Notes under the pieces: model-generated
The model's input: only the letters and a program-made list of their open reading frames with translations
Databases searched by the model: none
What the model was told of the DNA's origin: nothing
Assembly (NCBI GenBank): GCA_022818135.1
Contig: JAFMSR010000001.1
Coordinates: 33,701,463-33,765,462, forward strand
Direction of reading: 5' to 3'
Length of the DNA: 64,000 bases
Origin: Saxidomus purpurata
Taxonomy: Eukaryota; Mollusca; Bivalvia; Venerida; Veneridae
Translations under genes and position numbers: made by a program
In this document: in pieces, positions 39,596 to 53,100 of the stretch
How positions within the stretch are numbered: position 1 is the stretch's first letter
Layout of the letters: the number at the start of each line of letters is the position of its first letter

Positions 39596-40819
39596 TTGCT
39601 TTATGCTTCATAAAATTCTGACCCACACGCGCAAATTTAATACAGCCCTGACCACACAGAAAATCACCAAAATACTGTACAGCTTTGTTACTATAAATAC
39701 TAACGTATGTACACCTCTTATAAAGCATGCTAAGTATGCCAAAACCTCAGAAGTGGTCATTACGAAAGTAAGCAAAATCCTGTAACAGAACTGTCTTGAC
39801 ATTTTTAACTTTTACAACGTACAGTTGTGTACTGTTTAGCTCTAAAAGAATTCGACGTTTGTGGTATATACCCAAATCAAAAAGTGCAAAACATTTGTGG
39901 AACATAATAACTCAATTAATTGCGTCTCTTTACCCCTCACTAAATTTGGGCCCTTTTTGTCACAGGAATTTAACTTCAAGGGTAAATGGGATATTTGTAC
40001 AATTATCGTCTCCTGGTCATCTTAAAGTCCTATCATATTACTTGTATTTCTTATATTGTCAAGTCAGATACGAGTGGTTCCTATATAATAATATGGAATA
40101 GGTTGTATTTTATTTTACGATAAAATACAGCTTACGTTTTTTTAAGGATCGAAATTATAATACCAGTCAGTGTTTCGAATATAATAATTAAATCACGAGT
40201 GCGTAATGTATTTAATTTTTCGATAGACTACTGCACTTTTATTCGAATGACAAAAAAGGGACACATTTAGTCATTCGAATTCTTAAATAACGCGTACTTT
40301 TTTTTCAGAAATGATATTAAAAAAAGAAACGATTTCTGATAAAATTGATCTTGAAGTGGTGACAAATATAATGACAGGGAGGTATACCTCAACATTGTTT
40401 TAGAGAAAAGGGAACATAGTTCTATCATTATTCTATACCTAACTTAATAAATGGTATATGATTATTTAAAGTGAAAATGTGCGTTTAACATTGTCGGTAA
40501 CCCATTTATGATACAGCCTTGACCCATTGTCCTAACTGAAAATCGATCAAACTTCCCATCAAATATATATTGTGTTATAGAAATTAATAATCCTAACAAA
40601 AAGTATTGTTAAAATGTATGAAAACACTGTTGACACCTGCAATACTTCCAGTCAAGTGACTGTCCACCAGTGAGCATGTGCAATATCTGCAAGTCCAAAA
40701 CTATCAATACTACCGTAATGAAAGAGAGGAAAACCGAACAATAGACGTGTACAATTACAAAACCGTATTGGTATGTATATATGTCTGTAGAATAGAATTT
40801 CTGAACTGCACAGTAAACT

Positions 40820-40990
40820 TAGACTCGTGAATGACAGGGCGAAGGGCCCCGGGTTCGATCTCTACCATAGCCATGTTTGTAGTGTCTTTAGGCAAGACAC
40901 AATTAATTCCACATTGCCTCTCTCTCTACGATGTTGATTCCATCTGGAATATGTCTCGAGAGCGATTAATCTAAGTTGTAAGAACTTGTT
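40820..40990 (+). repeat. SINE remnant with tRNA-like B-box and conserved core
   Basis: CCCCGGGTTCGATCTCTACC contains a B-box-like GGTTCGATC. It is followed by GTGTCTTTAGGCAAGACAC, which resembles a core shared by many invertebrate SINEs, and CACATTGCCTCTCTCTCTAC. The A-box half is degraded. Confidence 0.55.
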
Positions 40991-41443
40991 TCGCAATCAA
41001 GAATAACTAGATAAGTATATATATATATACAGGTTAAGCTAGATGTAAAATAGAAACTTTGATATATATAGTTTAATAAGCGCCTTTGATGATTGACTAG
41101 GTGCATAAAACAAACTCGCCACTATACTATAAACCAAAAAGAGAATACAGAAAAAAGGTTTGTCAATGTGTTTGGTGCTTTACGCATATTAAACAACAAC
41201 AATTCGAAAATTTGTAATTTCGTTTAAAGTTCCTTAACACCTTGGATTTAAATAAAGCGAAAGTGCATCCTATAAATAAAGCGCAGCATTTTTGTCAACG
41301 ATATTACACAAATAAAAGAAAACGATATAGGACAACGCTTTTTCGTGAAGAAATAAACATGGCAACATTGTTTAGTCGCATAGTAAATAGGACACAAATA
41401 TGCCAAATTTATTATCTATTATAATGAGTGTTAAAGGCACTAT

Positions 41444-42240
41444 AAAGAGGCACTCCCTAAAACTGGTGTCAAATTTAATAACTTCCAAAGCATAATAGTA
41501 TAGTTACAAGTATTAAAGCTGCTCGCTCTCAGTTACCGTTGAAATTTTTTTTTTTTTTTTAAAATTGACATAATCATACATAAATATAAAACTAAAGGTT
41601 AGAATCAAATTATAAGCAAAACTCTTGGTAGGAATTTGCAGAAATCGATTGAATATATCGGTTACACGGCACCGCTACACTATATGTTTATATTGAAATT
41701 TCAAAAGCGTTTGCAGCGCTTTTGACCTTGGAAGCATATTTTTGAAATTTAGAGATATACGTGGCAGGAATTTATACTGGAGCCTTTTTATATGACTATA
41801 TGTTCTAAAATACGTTATTTACATACAGTTTGAAGAACTTTATTTTTTTACCAAAATCTGAGAGCGAGCAGCTTTAACACTTAACTTAAAAGTTAAAAGG
41901 AGCATTTCCTTCATCCAGCAGATTATATTCTCCAAACATAAATAATGTGTTCTATGAACGTAAAATGATATATATATTATATAAATACAATTTTATAAAG
42001 AACATGTATAAAAAATGCCTCGTTTTAGATGAAATAATCAACATAAAGGCCTTCTGTAATAAATCGCTATCCATCCAATAATTGTACAACAACAACTTTA
42101 TATAGATTATTAAATGTTTTACGGTACTGCAATATATTTTAATACGCTGATTTTACCGATAATGCATACTTGCAAATATTCCATTGTTCATGCTTTTAAA
42201 GTCATTTGATAAGATACCAGCTTTAGGGGGTGCCTCTTTA
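41444..42240 (+). mobile_element. M2 MITE copy 3, interrupted by M4
   Basis: Left end TAAAGAGGCACTCCCTA and right end TAGGGGGTGCCTCTTTAA are inverted repeats. The body matches 5661-6023 from CAGCAGATTATATTCTCCAA onward. The 365-bp M4 element (41513-41877) lies inside it. Confidence 0.72.
41513..41877. mobile_element. M4 MITE with 20-bp perfect terminal inverted repeats
   Basis: TTAAAGCTGCTCGCTCTCAG (41513-41532) is the exact reverse complement of CTGAGAGCGAGCAGCTTTAA (41858-41877). Non-coding interior with a poly-T run at about 41547-41562. Inserted in M2 copy 3. Confidence 0.85.
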
Positions 42241-43517
42241 AGCTATACATTCCAGTCCTAACTGGTAAAATCAGCGTTTTAAAAAGTTTGCAGTACCGTA
42301 AAACATCCAATAATGTTAAGTAGTTGTTGTACAATTAATAGGTTGATAGTCATTTATTACAGACGGTCTCTATCTATGTAGGTTATACATTTTTCGATAT
42401 ATGTTGTTTTTTGCCTGGGGACTGAAAGTCCCCTAGGCCTAAGTTAGCATACCACATTTCAAACACTGCAGACAATTTAACTGTGCTATGTGCGAATAAC
42501 AACTGTAAACATGCGTTTTGGGAAAGTAGTGCAAGACAGACCAGATCAATCTTGTGTTTGAATGTCGCATACGATAAGAACATATTACAAATAAAAACAG
42601 TACATACAACTTCAAACGATTGCAGAAAGGTCTATAGCTTACGGGCTGCATTACACATTTTTTTCTGTTTTAGTAGTTACTGCGCTGTTAGCTGATTACG
42701 GAAGATAATCATATGCATATCACGGAAATATACGGACATTTACGGAAATTTACGGAAACGTACGGAATTCGATATAAGAGTTTGTAGTTTGATTTTCAAA
42801 TTTCTGATGTTATTTCATTGACAACTTTCTTATTTACGAACGATTACATATATATTTACCTAAAAATAAATTTCTTTAAAAAAAAGATACAATTTACGTA
42901 CATTCCCGAGAAGGAACTCACGTGATCAAAATCACCCGCCATTTATCGAGGACGCTGCATGTCAAGGCCCAGTGAACGGTTTCACCGATTACAACTACAA
43001 GGTAACCAAGAATCATTTTTGGTTTTCCCTGTTATACACATTGTACAGTACTGTATTTATATTTCATTGTTGGTATTGCTTTGTTTATTTCTGTTTCAAG
43101 GTCTTGTCCTTGGTACACTACATTTTCAATCCACATCATCAGATATCGCTCGAAGTTGAACAAAGCGCAGATTGAATTATTTTTATTGTTCTCTCAAACA
43201 ATTGATATTGTTGACCATGTGATTATTTTTCATTTAACGTACGTTTTATAATAAAACAAACTTCCCTGTCACCCATATATTTGTGAATCATTCATTCTGT
43301 GTCATATACTAAATTTCGCCCTATGCACATTTCGACGTTCAGCGTAAATCACGAAGGTCAAAAGTTGTTTTTCGGGGAGTTAATCTATAGCCCCCAGGCC
43401 TTCAGCGCTCACAGCGCTTTGATTTAAAATAGTATTTATTTATCATTTTACGTTCATTGGACACATTATTTATGATTGGAGAATCTAATTTGCGATATGT
43501 AGGGAATGTCCCTTTAA
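42241..43517 (-). mobile_element. M2 MITE copy 4 (reverse), interrupted by M3
   Basis: First part 42241 to about 42413 (AAATCAGCGTTTTAAAAAG, GTTGTTGTACAATTAATAGG) and last part about 43428-43517 (ending GTAGGGAATGTCCCTTTAA) together make one reversed M2. The approximately 1-kb M3 arm separates them. It abuts copy 3 head to head. Confidence 0.7.
42436..43402 (-). repeat. M3 repeat, right arm (inverted partner of 37473-38410)
   Basis: Starts GGCCTAAGTTAGCATACCAC and ends CCCCCAGGCCTT, the reverse complement of the left arm. Contains ATTTACGGAAATTTACGG octamer-like tandem repeats (42718-42768). It lies inside M2 copy 4, so M3 moved as a unit. Confidence 0.8.
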
Positions 43518-44083
43518 GGGTGCACGTGTTTAATAAAAAAAACTTCAGTGTTTTGCTTTTTAACGGAATGACGATAGATGTGCATACATGAGCTGAAAGA
43601 AAACCAAAATGAGCTACTAAAATACAACGGGCACTGACACCAGTTTGGTCTAGTATACCACAAGACAGACGTTCATGGCCAGTAATGTCTGTGATCCTAA
43701 CCGTTTTATATATATTATAGTAGTGGCAGCAGCAACAGAAAAGCAAGCTGTAGGAGCAAGAACAACGACATTAATAGCATTAAGATGGACAACGATAAAC
43801 AGGACCTATTACTTCAAGACAGAATAACTTAAGTTAACCTCCAACTTTATTTTTTTTCAAGTTAATCTAAATATGTTTGAGTTTCAACTTATGGTCAGTA
43901 AAATTTAGGATCTACAAGCAGGTACTATGTAAGGACAATTACCATGCTGTTTTAATTTATTCCTTCAATTACACAATTGCTTAGTTTGGTCTGCCGACAT
44001 TGATATGTTATCTCTTACAATGCTTTTAGTACGTATGTACTAGTTCACAAGGAATGTTTTGAAAGGAAGAAATATCTAAGAGG

Positions 44084-44153
44084 ATGGAAATTTTCAATTT
44101 GTTTTGCGTTATATTCCTCACGGGAGTTGTGGTTTCTGGGGCACAAACAATTG
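44084..44153 (+). CDS. Gene C exon 1: signal peptide
   Basis: ATG at 44084; MEIFNLFCVIFLTGVVVSGA then QTI, a hydrophobic signal with a small-residue cleavage region. Donor GT 44154, phase 1. It joins directly in phase to exon 2; no counterpart of the DSS mini-exon of A and B was found. Confidence 0.85.
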
Positions 44154-47100
44154 GTATTATGTTCTATTTTATGTCGTGCATTACGTTTAAAGTTATTTAC
44201 ATTCGTATGCATAAAAATATGTATTATCTATCACTGTTCATTTCTATGGTGCCTAACAACAGTCTATTTTAGGGTTGATATCTCGCCTTACTTTCAGAGG
44301 TTTAGTAATACAGAGCAGACACAAAGAGAAGACTAAAAAGTTTAGAAGAAAGCGAGATAGACTTTTGATTGTATCATTGACATGGGCTGGAATATTTATT
44401 TTGCGTTGAGTTTTGATTAGTGAAATATCTGACGCACATTTGCTCCTCGACGCAGTTGTAAATATGGAAACTACATCAGGACTCTAACAAAAGGCGCTAT
44501 CATGTGACCCTGATTTGAAGCCTTTAACCTTGACTTTGCACACGATTTTATGACAGACAGGCAGACAGAACAGACAAACATCTATAACCAAAACATTATG
44601 ATACATATAAAGTATGTGGGGAGTCAAGAAAAAGAACATTTAATTTAATGCATCAATATTTTATTTTGCAGACTGTGCAAATAACAAGGCAGACATTGTG
44701 TTTCTTCTGGATGCCTCAACAAGCGAGGGTACACCTAACTTCAACAAGCAACTAGACTTTGTAGGAAACTTTACAAAAACCCACAACATAGGTGAGGTTT
44801 CTTTAATAAAAAGATACTTTACTCTGACATTTCCTTTGAATAAACTGTCACGATGTTAATTAAGAACAAAAAATCATTATTTCAACTTTACAATATTAAA
44901 TTCAAGTGTACCTTGAAAATTCATATTCACAATACGAATTCACTCGATATAGGAATATATTGTAGTTCTGACCTTACATTCCATCATTTATGACGTATTG
45001 ATCTTCTTTTCATGAAGGTCCTGGCGGCTTGCAGGTTGGAATAGTTACGTTTTCAACACGACCACGGAATGAGTTTTACCTCAACACCTACAGTGATAAG
45101 GCATCGCTCATCAAGGCTATACATAATGTCCAATACACTTTAGGTAATCTTGTTTCATTAGCTGGGTGCTGTCTGTTATTTGAAGTTTTACATGAACTCT
45201 ATGATACAATGTCAGTATCCAGTAAAGGTTCCAGTGCAAACACCTGGAAAACGTATAATTCTGGTACTCCCAGAGAATCAGTTGAAATAATCCTTTGTCA
45301 CTAAAAATATTTTTAATTCAGTACATCATATACTCAATATTCGAGGGAAATACACAAAGGCATGGACCTAAAAGACAAAAGTATACTTCAACATATTTCA
45401 AATGAGGGTTTCATCTACAACTCGTTATTTAAAATTGTTCATCCAGTCGAACTTTGCGCATTTCAAGAGAGCTAAAATATATTAAATCAGCAACTTTACA
45501 AAAATATCAACAAAAGAACAAATACAGTAAATACATATTGTTTTCGTTAATAAAGGCTATATATGGCATTTTTCGTGCAGTTCTTTTTTTTCTGGCATTT
45601 AGACAATCGTTCAATCAACCAACTATGCTTACTGCATTTACGGTTGTTTGTGACACTGAAAAGTCAGGTTAAAATATTTCAAAAGTATTATATGACTACA
45701 GGTGACACGTATACACACGAGGCACTTAAGTATGTGCGGCAGAACAGTTTTAAAGCGACACACGGCGCTCGGAGCGGAGTACCAAACATCCTAGTTGTTA
45801 TGACAGATGGTGAGTCCACGGTCCCCAGGTCTACTGTTACAGAGGCCGCACTGCTACATCAAACAGATATTACAGTAAGACTTGGTCACATCTGACAAAT
45901 TATAGATTTTTTGTTTTTGCTGGATACGTAAATGCATTGTTTAATATTTATTACTGTAGGTTCATTCTCGTTCACTTGAGGTCATGACTCCTAAATAAGT
46001 CCTGAGTTTTCTTTTTTGTAAATGTGTACGTACAAGTATATTCTAAACTGAATTCACAATAATAGCATACCTTCATATACTCAATTCCAGGTAATCGCCA
46101 TTGGAATAGGAAGCCGGGTACAGCCAACGGAATTAAACACCATAGCCTCCGACAGACAACATGCATTTACTGTACCTTCGTTTGATTCTCTACAATCTAT
46201 TGAAACGGAAATTCAAAGAGTTACCTGTAAGATATATACATAGATACGCAAAAGGATGCACCAAAAGATAATGACATGTAGCTATGTTTAGATGATTACA
46301 GACATTTACATAGTTCCATGGTGATGTACGTGCATCGACTTATTCGCATGAGCTGTACACATATAAGCCCACTGTAGTTACACAAATAATCAATATGAAA
46401 TCCCACTTCTATTTAGTGGGCTAGATATGAAACTTCTCTTTTAATAACACCCTCTTCTATTCTAATATCAATTCCATCTTGAGAATTAGAAACATATGTA
46501 CATTTGTATACTGAAACAAACATATTTTTTTTAATTTTGCACATTTGACATTTTACTCATGGTTTATGAAACACATGGTATACTTATTGACTCGGTAACT
46601 TCTTCATTGTCGTTTTGATATTCAAAATGTGGCAGTTCCATTTTTGCTTTAATTTGAATCTATGTGAATCTTAAAGCCTTGAAAACAGATTTTGAAGTGA
46701 ACAGATTTTTGCGTCAAAATACTTAAATTTATAAATTTATTGCATTTAAAATAATTGATTTTGAATTTCTTCTTTTTATCGCAGGTATCACAGAAAAGCC
46801 TGGTAAGTCAAAAGTTTTGGCCTAATCTTAAGATTTTTCAAAACAAGTATTGGTTTTTAAAATACAGTTTGTACAACTTTTATGTAATTATATAAGCATG
46901 CAAATCATAACTTTTGTTTCGCTTCGAATTCGCAGAAACGACGACTGTAAGTACGATTACCACAACGAGCACTACCACAAGCGCTACCACAAGCACTACC
47001 ACCCTTGTCCCGTCATCTCTTTCAACTTTTGCTGGTGAGAGAGTTATTTTCCTTAAATTGTGTATGATGTGTGTAAGTAATACAAAATTGCGAACATCTA

Positions 47101-50100
47101 AAAGGTGGCTAAAATAGTTTTATTTTGCATTGAAGACGTTTAAAGCTGAGATTCAATTTAACAGTATAAAAGCAGTACGTTGAACTCATGGTGACTGCCT
47201 TGGAACGGACATAAACATTGTATCTTGCATTGAAGACGTTTAAAGCTGAGATTCAATTTAACAGTATAAAAGCAGTACGTTGAACTCATGGTGACTGCCT
47301 TGGAACGGACATAAACATTGTATCTGGGTTGTAGTAACTTGCATGTTCAGCCAGTCGGATGTGTCTCAAACAGGTCCTGTCGGAATCACAAACATTCGTT
47401 CTTTGCCAGTAACTATAATCAAGTTTCATAAACAAAGAAAATAATTAATGCTACAAGACTAATGTAGGGGAACTGTGCTTTAAAAGAGCTATGAAGCTGG
47501 ACAAGTCTCGGCAAAGTATTAGGGTATGCACGACATACCAACTGTCACTCTCAAATACGTTAAGGTAATAGCTATTTATGAAATCAATAACCTTGAAGAA
47601 CAATTATGTTCAAATTTTTATGTTTGTGTGATATCTCTGTTTTTTTATAATCAGAGTGTGCTCACAACAAGGCCGACATTGTATTTTTGTTGGATTCTTC
47701 AACCAGTGAAGGTGAAAACAACTTCCGGAAACAACTGGACTTTGTTGGAAACTTTACTAAGAACAAAGATATTGGTAAGCAAATGATTCATAATTAAAAT
47801 ATGACGAATATTTACACGAGTAGACCACATAATAGTCTATTTCTGACCAAAATGCATAATGTGCTTGGCAGTGCAAACATGCATGTTCTAAAAAATACAT
47901 TTATCATTCTTATCAGCATTTTTTTATTTTTGCCTTAAAATTTAATAATCATCACTTTTAGCAATGACTAATGTATTATGTTGTTTTCAAAGGTCGTGAC
48001 AAAGTACAAATTGGAATTGTAATATTTTCATCCAGTCCACGCAACGCATTCAATCTCAACACTTACAGCGATAAAAACTCTCTTATTCACGGAATCCATA
48101 GTGTAAAATATATGTCAGGTAGGTAAAAGATAATTAAATTCCTGAATTTTTCCAAATGTCTGAAGTTTAGTAGCTTTGGATACGTATAAAAATGTAAAGT
48201 ACATGCTTGGGGAATTTATCAGTTTCAAACTTCTATCAGCAGTGATTTTTCCAATTTAATAACCACCTTAATTCGAAAGTACAAGATACATAAAGCCCGA
48301 TAGAATGATTTTAATATATAATCATACATTCCTAAACTATGGCAAAATAGCAAAATTTGTTCCACCAACGAGTTTCTATCAAGGTGATACATATACGAAT
48401 GAAGCACTGAAGTATGTACGACAAAACAGCTTTCTTGTTGCACATGGCGCACGTAGCGGAGTACCTAAGATACTGGTAGTTATGACGGACGGTGAGTCTA
48501 CTATACCCACGGCTACTGTCACAGAGTCGGCACTGCTTCATGATACCGATGTCAAGGTAAATTTATACAAAACCAATATATGAAACTAGATAGATAAAAG
48601 GTACGTAATAAATACCACTCTCTGTCAATGTAAGTTCTTGTCAAAATCCGTCTTTATGTAATTCTCTTAGCGGGATCTTGATTTGTCAAGACACACGGTA
48701 ACTAGAGGGTTTAGCTTCAACAGGTCTGTATACAAAAAACCTGAAAATGTCCTTCTCCTGAAATCGTTTGTTATTGTTAAATAATTTCAAGGAAATAAAC
48801 TTTACGAACAATGGATCTTTAGACAACTCTATAACAAACACTAAATTACCATAAGTTCCTCAAAATATATCATACCAGTGGGTTTTAGATATCATAGAGC
48901 TGCAATGGAACACTGGTATATATATATGATTCGGTATATATGCGATATAGCATGCGGCCAATAATCATCAAGTGGTATTAACAAAGACCACAAATGTTCC
49001 ACACATATCTGTTATGAACAAGCAAGGTGCAGCAATCAAAATGTTTGGTCACATGTTTAGAATAGAAACACTGTAAAACAAAGTATCAGAGTATGAAATC
49101 ATGATTTACAGGTAATAGCCATCGGTATAGGAAGCCGGGTACAACCCATGGAATTAAACACCATAGCATCAGACAAGCAACATGCCTTTACTGTACCATC
49201 GTTTGATTCCCTTCAATCTATTGAAAAGGAAATCCAGAGAGTTACTTGTAAGACTTTTACAAAGTTAAGCTTGATAATGTAGTGAAAATAATATAATAGT
49301 ATTTTATAAAAAGGCATCACAAATTACAACTTGTGCTGAAATGAACATTATAGGTTGTTTCACACTAGCCTGTGGAACATTTACTCATTTTGTGGGCAAA
49401 GAAATGTAAATATTTTACATTCAATTTGCTAAAGTAATTAAGTGCATGTACAAACATTTACGTATGATACATGCAAATGTTTATCTATGCCCGAAAATGT
49501 ACATTCGTTTGTATAATGGGTGTGTTTATAGCTACTCAGGTACATTAGATTTATCCTGTTTTCTCGTATTCTCAGGAGGCTAAGCGTGAAAATGTGTTAC
49601 TTATAAAACAGTACACATTTAAACAACATTATTTAAATGTTATTTGATAGAAAAAATACTCATCTTTCAGTTGGTGTCATCATAAATTGCAAGATTTTTC
49701 TCCTAATGTAAATTTTGCTACAGTATCTGAGGTCACCCTCATACTCAGAGATGGAAAGAAAGTTTCTCGTATTCTCAGGGATTTATGTTTGAGCCTCGGA
49801 CATTGCCACATTGTAGAATCCAAAAACTTATAAATGCCAAGGTGCATAGCTTGGCATAATATGTTATAATAATGATAGACAGCAGAATAAAACAATATGG
49901 GCACTTTTACTAACCCCACCACAAAAAATATTATCAGTAAAATGACAATATTTTCATTAATTTTCAGTCAAATCAATTGAATCTTTTTTGTGTCAGTTTT
50001 GTATCATATCTCTGTAAATGATAACAAAGAGTTCACAATTTGACACCTTTAATGTAAAAAAACGGGAATATTAGAAACCATGAGAATACGAGAAACAGGG

Positions 50101-53100
50101 ATATAATATACACAATGAAATTGATACTTTTACTTAGAACATTATTTCTAAAGACGATGTGTGAGCCTTTTTACTAGAAAATCAAATATATCTTGCAAAC
50201 TCTAGCTATCTATTATAGATTGCAATTAATAAAACATATAATGAAATTACATGTTTTTTTTATTATAGGTATTACAGAGAAGCCTGGTAAGACAGACATA
50301 CGAACATCTTTCTGTGCTGTTAAAATCAAATATAGAGCTTTACTAAACCCTGATTTATATATTCGCTCATACATTGCATTTGGTAAAGCCTGAGAAATAG
50401 AATATATCTACTCCTTAAAGATCATGATTATGATCATCAAGCATATATCCAATTACTTTCAATCCTTTTTTCTCTTCCGCAGAAACGACAGTTCCAAGTA
50501 CAAGCACTACAACAAGTACCACCACAAGCGCTACAACAAACGCTATAACAAGCACTTCTACAAGCACTACCATGATTAGTACCCTTAGTACTACAAGCTC
50601 TGCTCCTTCAACATTTGTTGGTAAGGAAATATACTATCTTCTGAATTTTTATGTTGAAAATATTTGCGTAAACAAAACAAATATTAGTCCCGGCATTCAG
50701 AAAAAACGAAAATTGCGTCCTAGTAATTCGTATTTTTGTGTTAAAAACCGTATAAATGGTTATAATATTATATGTTACATGCAGGAAGTAGGAATAGTAT
50801 ACAAAGTGTTGTTGAAAACAAGCCTCGATCTGCATTATAGTGATCACTAACTACAAAGTTAGTCCAATGCTGGCAAAGAAAACAAAGAATCAAATGAAAT
50901 AATCTAGACAGAAATTAATTCTACACTGTTAGTACTTAAGAAATTGCTATCATAATGTTTATCACTTATCGGTACTCACAAAAGCAAAGGATAAACTTGC
51001 AATCGTGACCGTCTGTTAGTAAGTACTGAAACACTAACAAGAAATTGATAACATTGTGGAAGAATAAATGCTTCCTCTGTTCCTTTATTATCAGATTGTG
51101 CCCACAACAAGGCCGACATTGTTTTTCTGTTGGACTCTTCAACCAGTGAAGGTGAAAACAACTTCCGGAAACAACTAGACTTTGTTGGAAATTTCACGAA
51201 GGACAAAGACATTGGTAAGACTATAATCAATGTTTGTCAATACTAGACTAAAATAATATTTATGTTTCTCGGAGACATTTCATGTGCACATAACCAAGTG
51301 GCAGTAGAAACATAATGCTTGTCATTGTGCTTATGTTGATATACATGTATAGTCCAAACTGTCCAAAAATGCTATTTCTTATTCATATTAATGCCCTTTA
51401 AATAATTGGTTGTACCGTTCTGGGTCTATATTGTAGATTTACAGAGTACCTTTTAGCTTCAGTTGACCTTTCGCTGAAGTATCGACACTTTAAGTGAATT
51501 TAATATATTGAAACCTAAATACTAAAATCTAAATGAGTACACCAGCAAATGTGAAACATATGTTGCACATTTGCCTGTGTAGAGGTATAGTTCGTTATTA
51601 TCACTGTCAATATAGACTTCACACTAAGCTTTAAATTGACGTGCCCGGTCTTGCTGCTATAGTCATACAACCCGGAAACATGAATTCAAAGCAATACAGT
51701 TTGTTACATCTTATTTGTCTGGTTAATAGTTTTCGGTATGCAATACCATTTATTGAAAAAAATAATTTGCCAATGACTAAAACAATTGTTTAACTATTAA
51801 AGGTCCTGACAAAGTACAAATTGGTATTGTAACATTTTCATCCAGTCCACGCAATGCCTTTAATCTCAACACTTACAGCGACAAGACTTCTCTTATTCAC
51901 GGAATCCATAGTGTGAAATATATATCAGGTAAGCAGATTTTAAATTGTTCATGAATTTTTCTAATTTTCTTTAGCAGTTCACATTATAGATTGCAGTATC
52001 AAATGTTGTAACTGTTTTAAACAGTTTTGTACTTTTACGTGTAATTATTAAGGAGGTGTCTACTTTCGTATGTGTAGAGCCTTTAACTGAAATGACGCAG
52101 ATAATTATGTCAAAATTGATTATAAATAATCTCATTGCTTTGGCATTCCCTTTCTGAACAAGCAGGGAATATTTTGGTTTCTTAGTAACTAAAGAGAAGA
52201 AGTGCAGTACACATGCAAGGAAGAGTCCCGTGCGTTTTTAAGAGAACTGTTGATTATTGGAACAACGCTGTGGTGAGAATATGCCATCTTGTTTCTATTC
52301 AGGTGATACATACACAAATGAAGCACTTAAGTACGTCCGAAAAAACAGTTTTCTTGCTGCACATGGTGTACGTAGCGGAGTACCAAGGATACTGGTAGTT
52401 ATGACGGACGGTGAGTCCACAATACCAACAGAAACTGTCAAAGAGGCTACATTACTGCATGATACAGGCATTAAGGTAAAGTACGTTGTAATCTGAACGG
52501 ATTTACAGGGAGATAGACATCCTTCTTTACCTAAAGCATATTACACTTTTGCATTCTAATTTCTTGTAAAATTTGTCTTATTATTCTGCGTAGTGCTTTT
52601 AAAATTGATTGTTTGTTGTAGTTAAGAATCTTATCAGAATGTTAAAGATGCAATTTATTGGATGCAGTAATATAGCTCCAAAACAAACTTTTTTTCAAAT
52701 TATACTGATTTCGGTTGCTTATGGTATGAAGCTGTTATTCACACACCAGACCACGGAGGCATCAAGGGGAACTTTTGATATAGCCCCATATATGTCGTCC
52801 GCAGTACGGCCGTCGTCAACAGTTGATTAAAAACTTCTCAAAGTCTGAAACATTGATTGTGTCCGAACTTGGCTTGATTTCCTCTCATTCTTCTATGAAA
52901 AAAACTATAATGATGGCCTTCTGTCTATATTATCTTACAGAAAGGTTCCTAGGGTTTCACTCAAAACATCAACGTTGAAAATATTCATTTTTTAAAAGTA
53001 AAGATCTACGTTCAGATTCAAATAGAATAAAATCATAGACATTTTCTGTAAAATATATTTTATCAAAGCTAAAACCATGACGATTTGTCAAATAAGACAA

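Larger units (their letters stand above)
39596..44083. other. Intergenic region between genes B and C
   Basis: No gene is supportable. It holds a SINE remnant (40820-40990), a cluster of nested inverted-repeat elements (41444-43517) and otherwise AT-rich unique DNA. The ORFs of about 60 to 114 codons here show no domain, codon pattern or splice context. Bases 43518-44083 upstream of gene C show no recognisable element. Confidence 0.7.

Noticed and set aside
39796..40101. 101-codon ORF in the B/C intergenic gap
   Set aside because: No recognisable motif, no signal peptide, no nearby splice or poly(A) structure, and base composition like surrounding intergenic DNA.
43402..43746. 114-codon minus-strand ORF
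   Set aside because: Overlaps the end of M3 and M2 copy 4; composition and context indicate repeat-derived chance frame.
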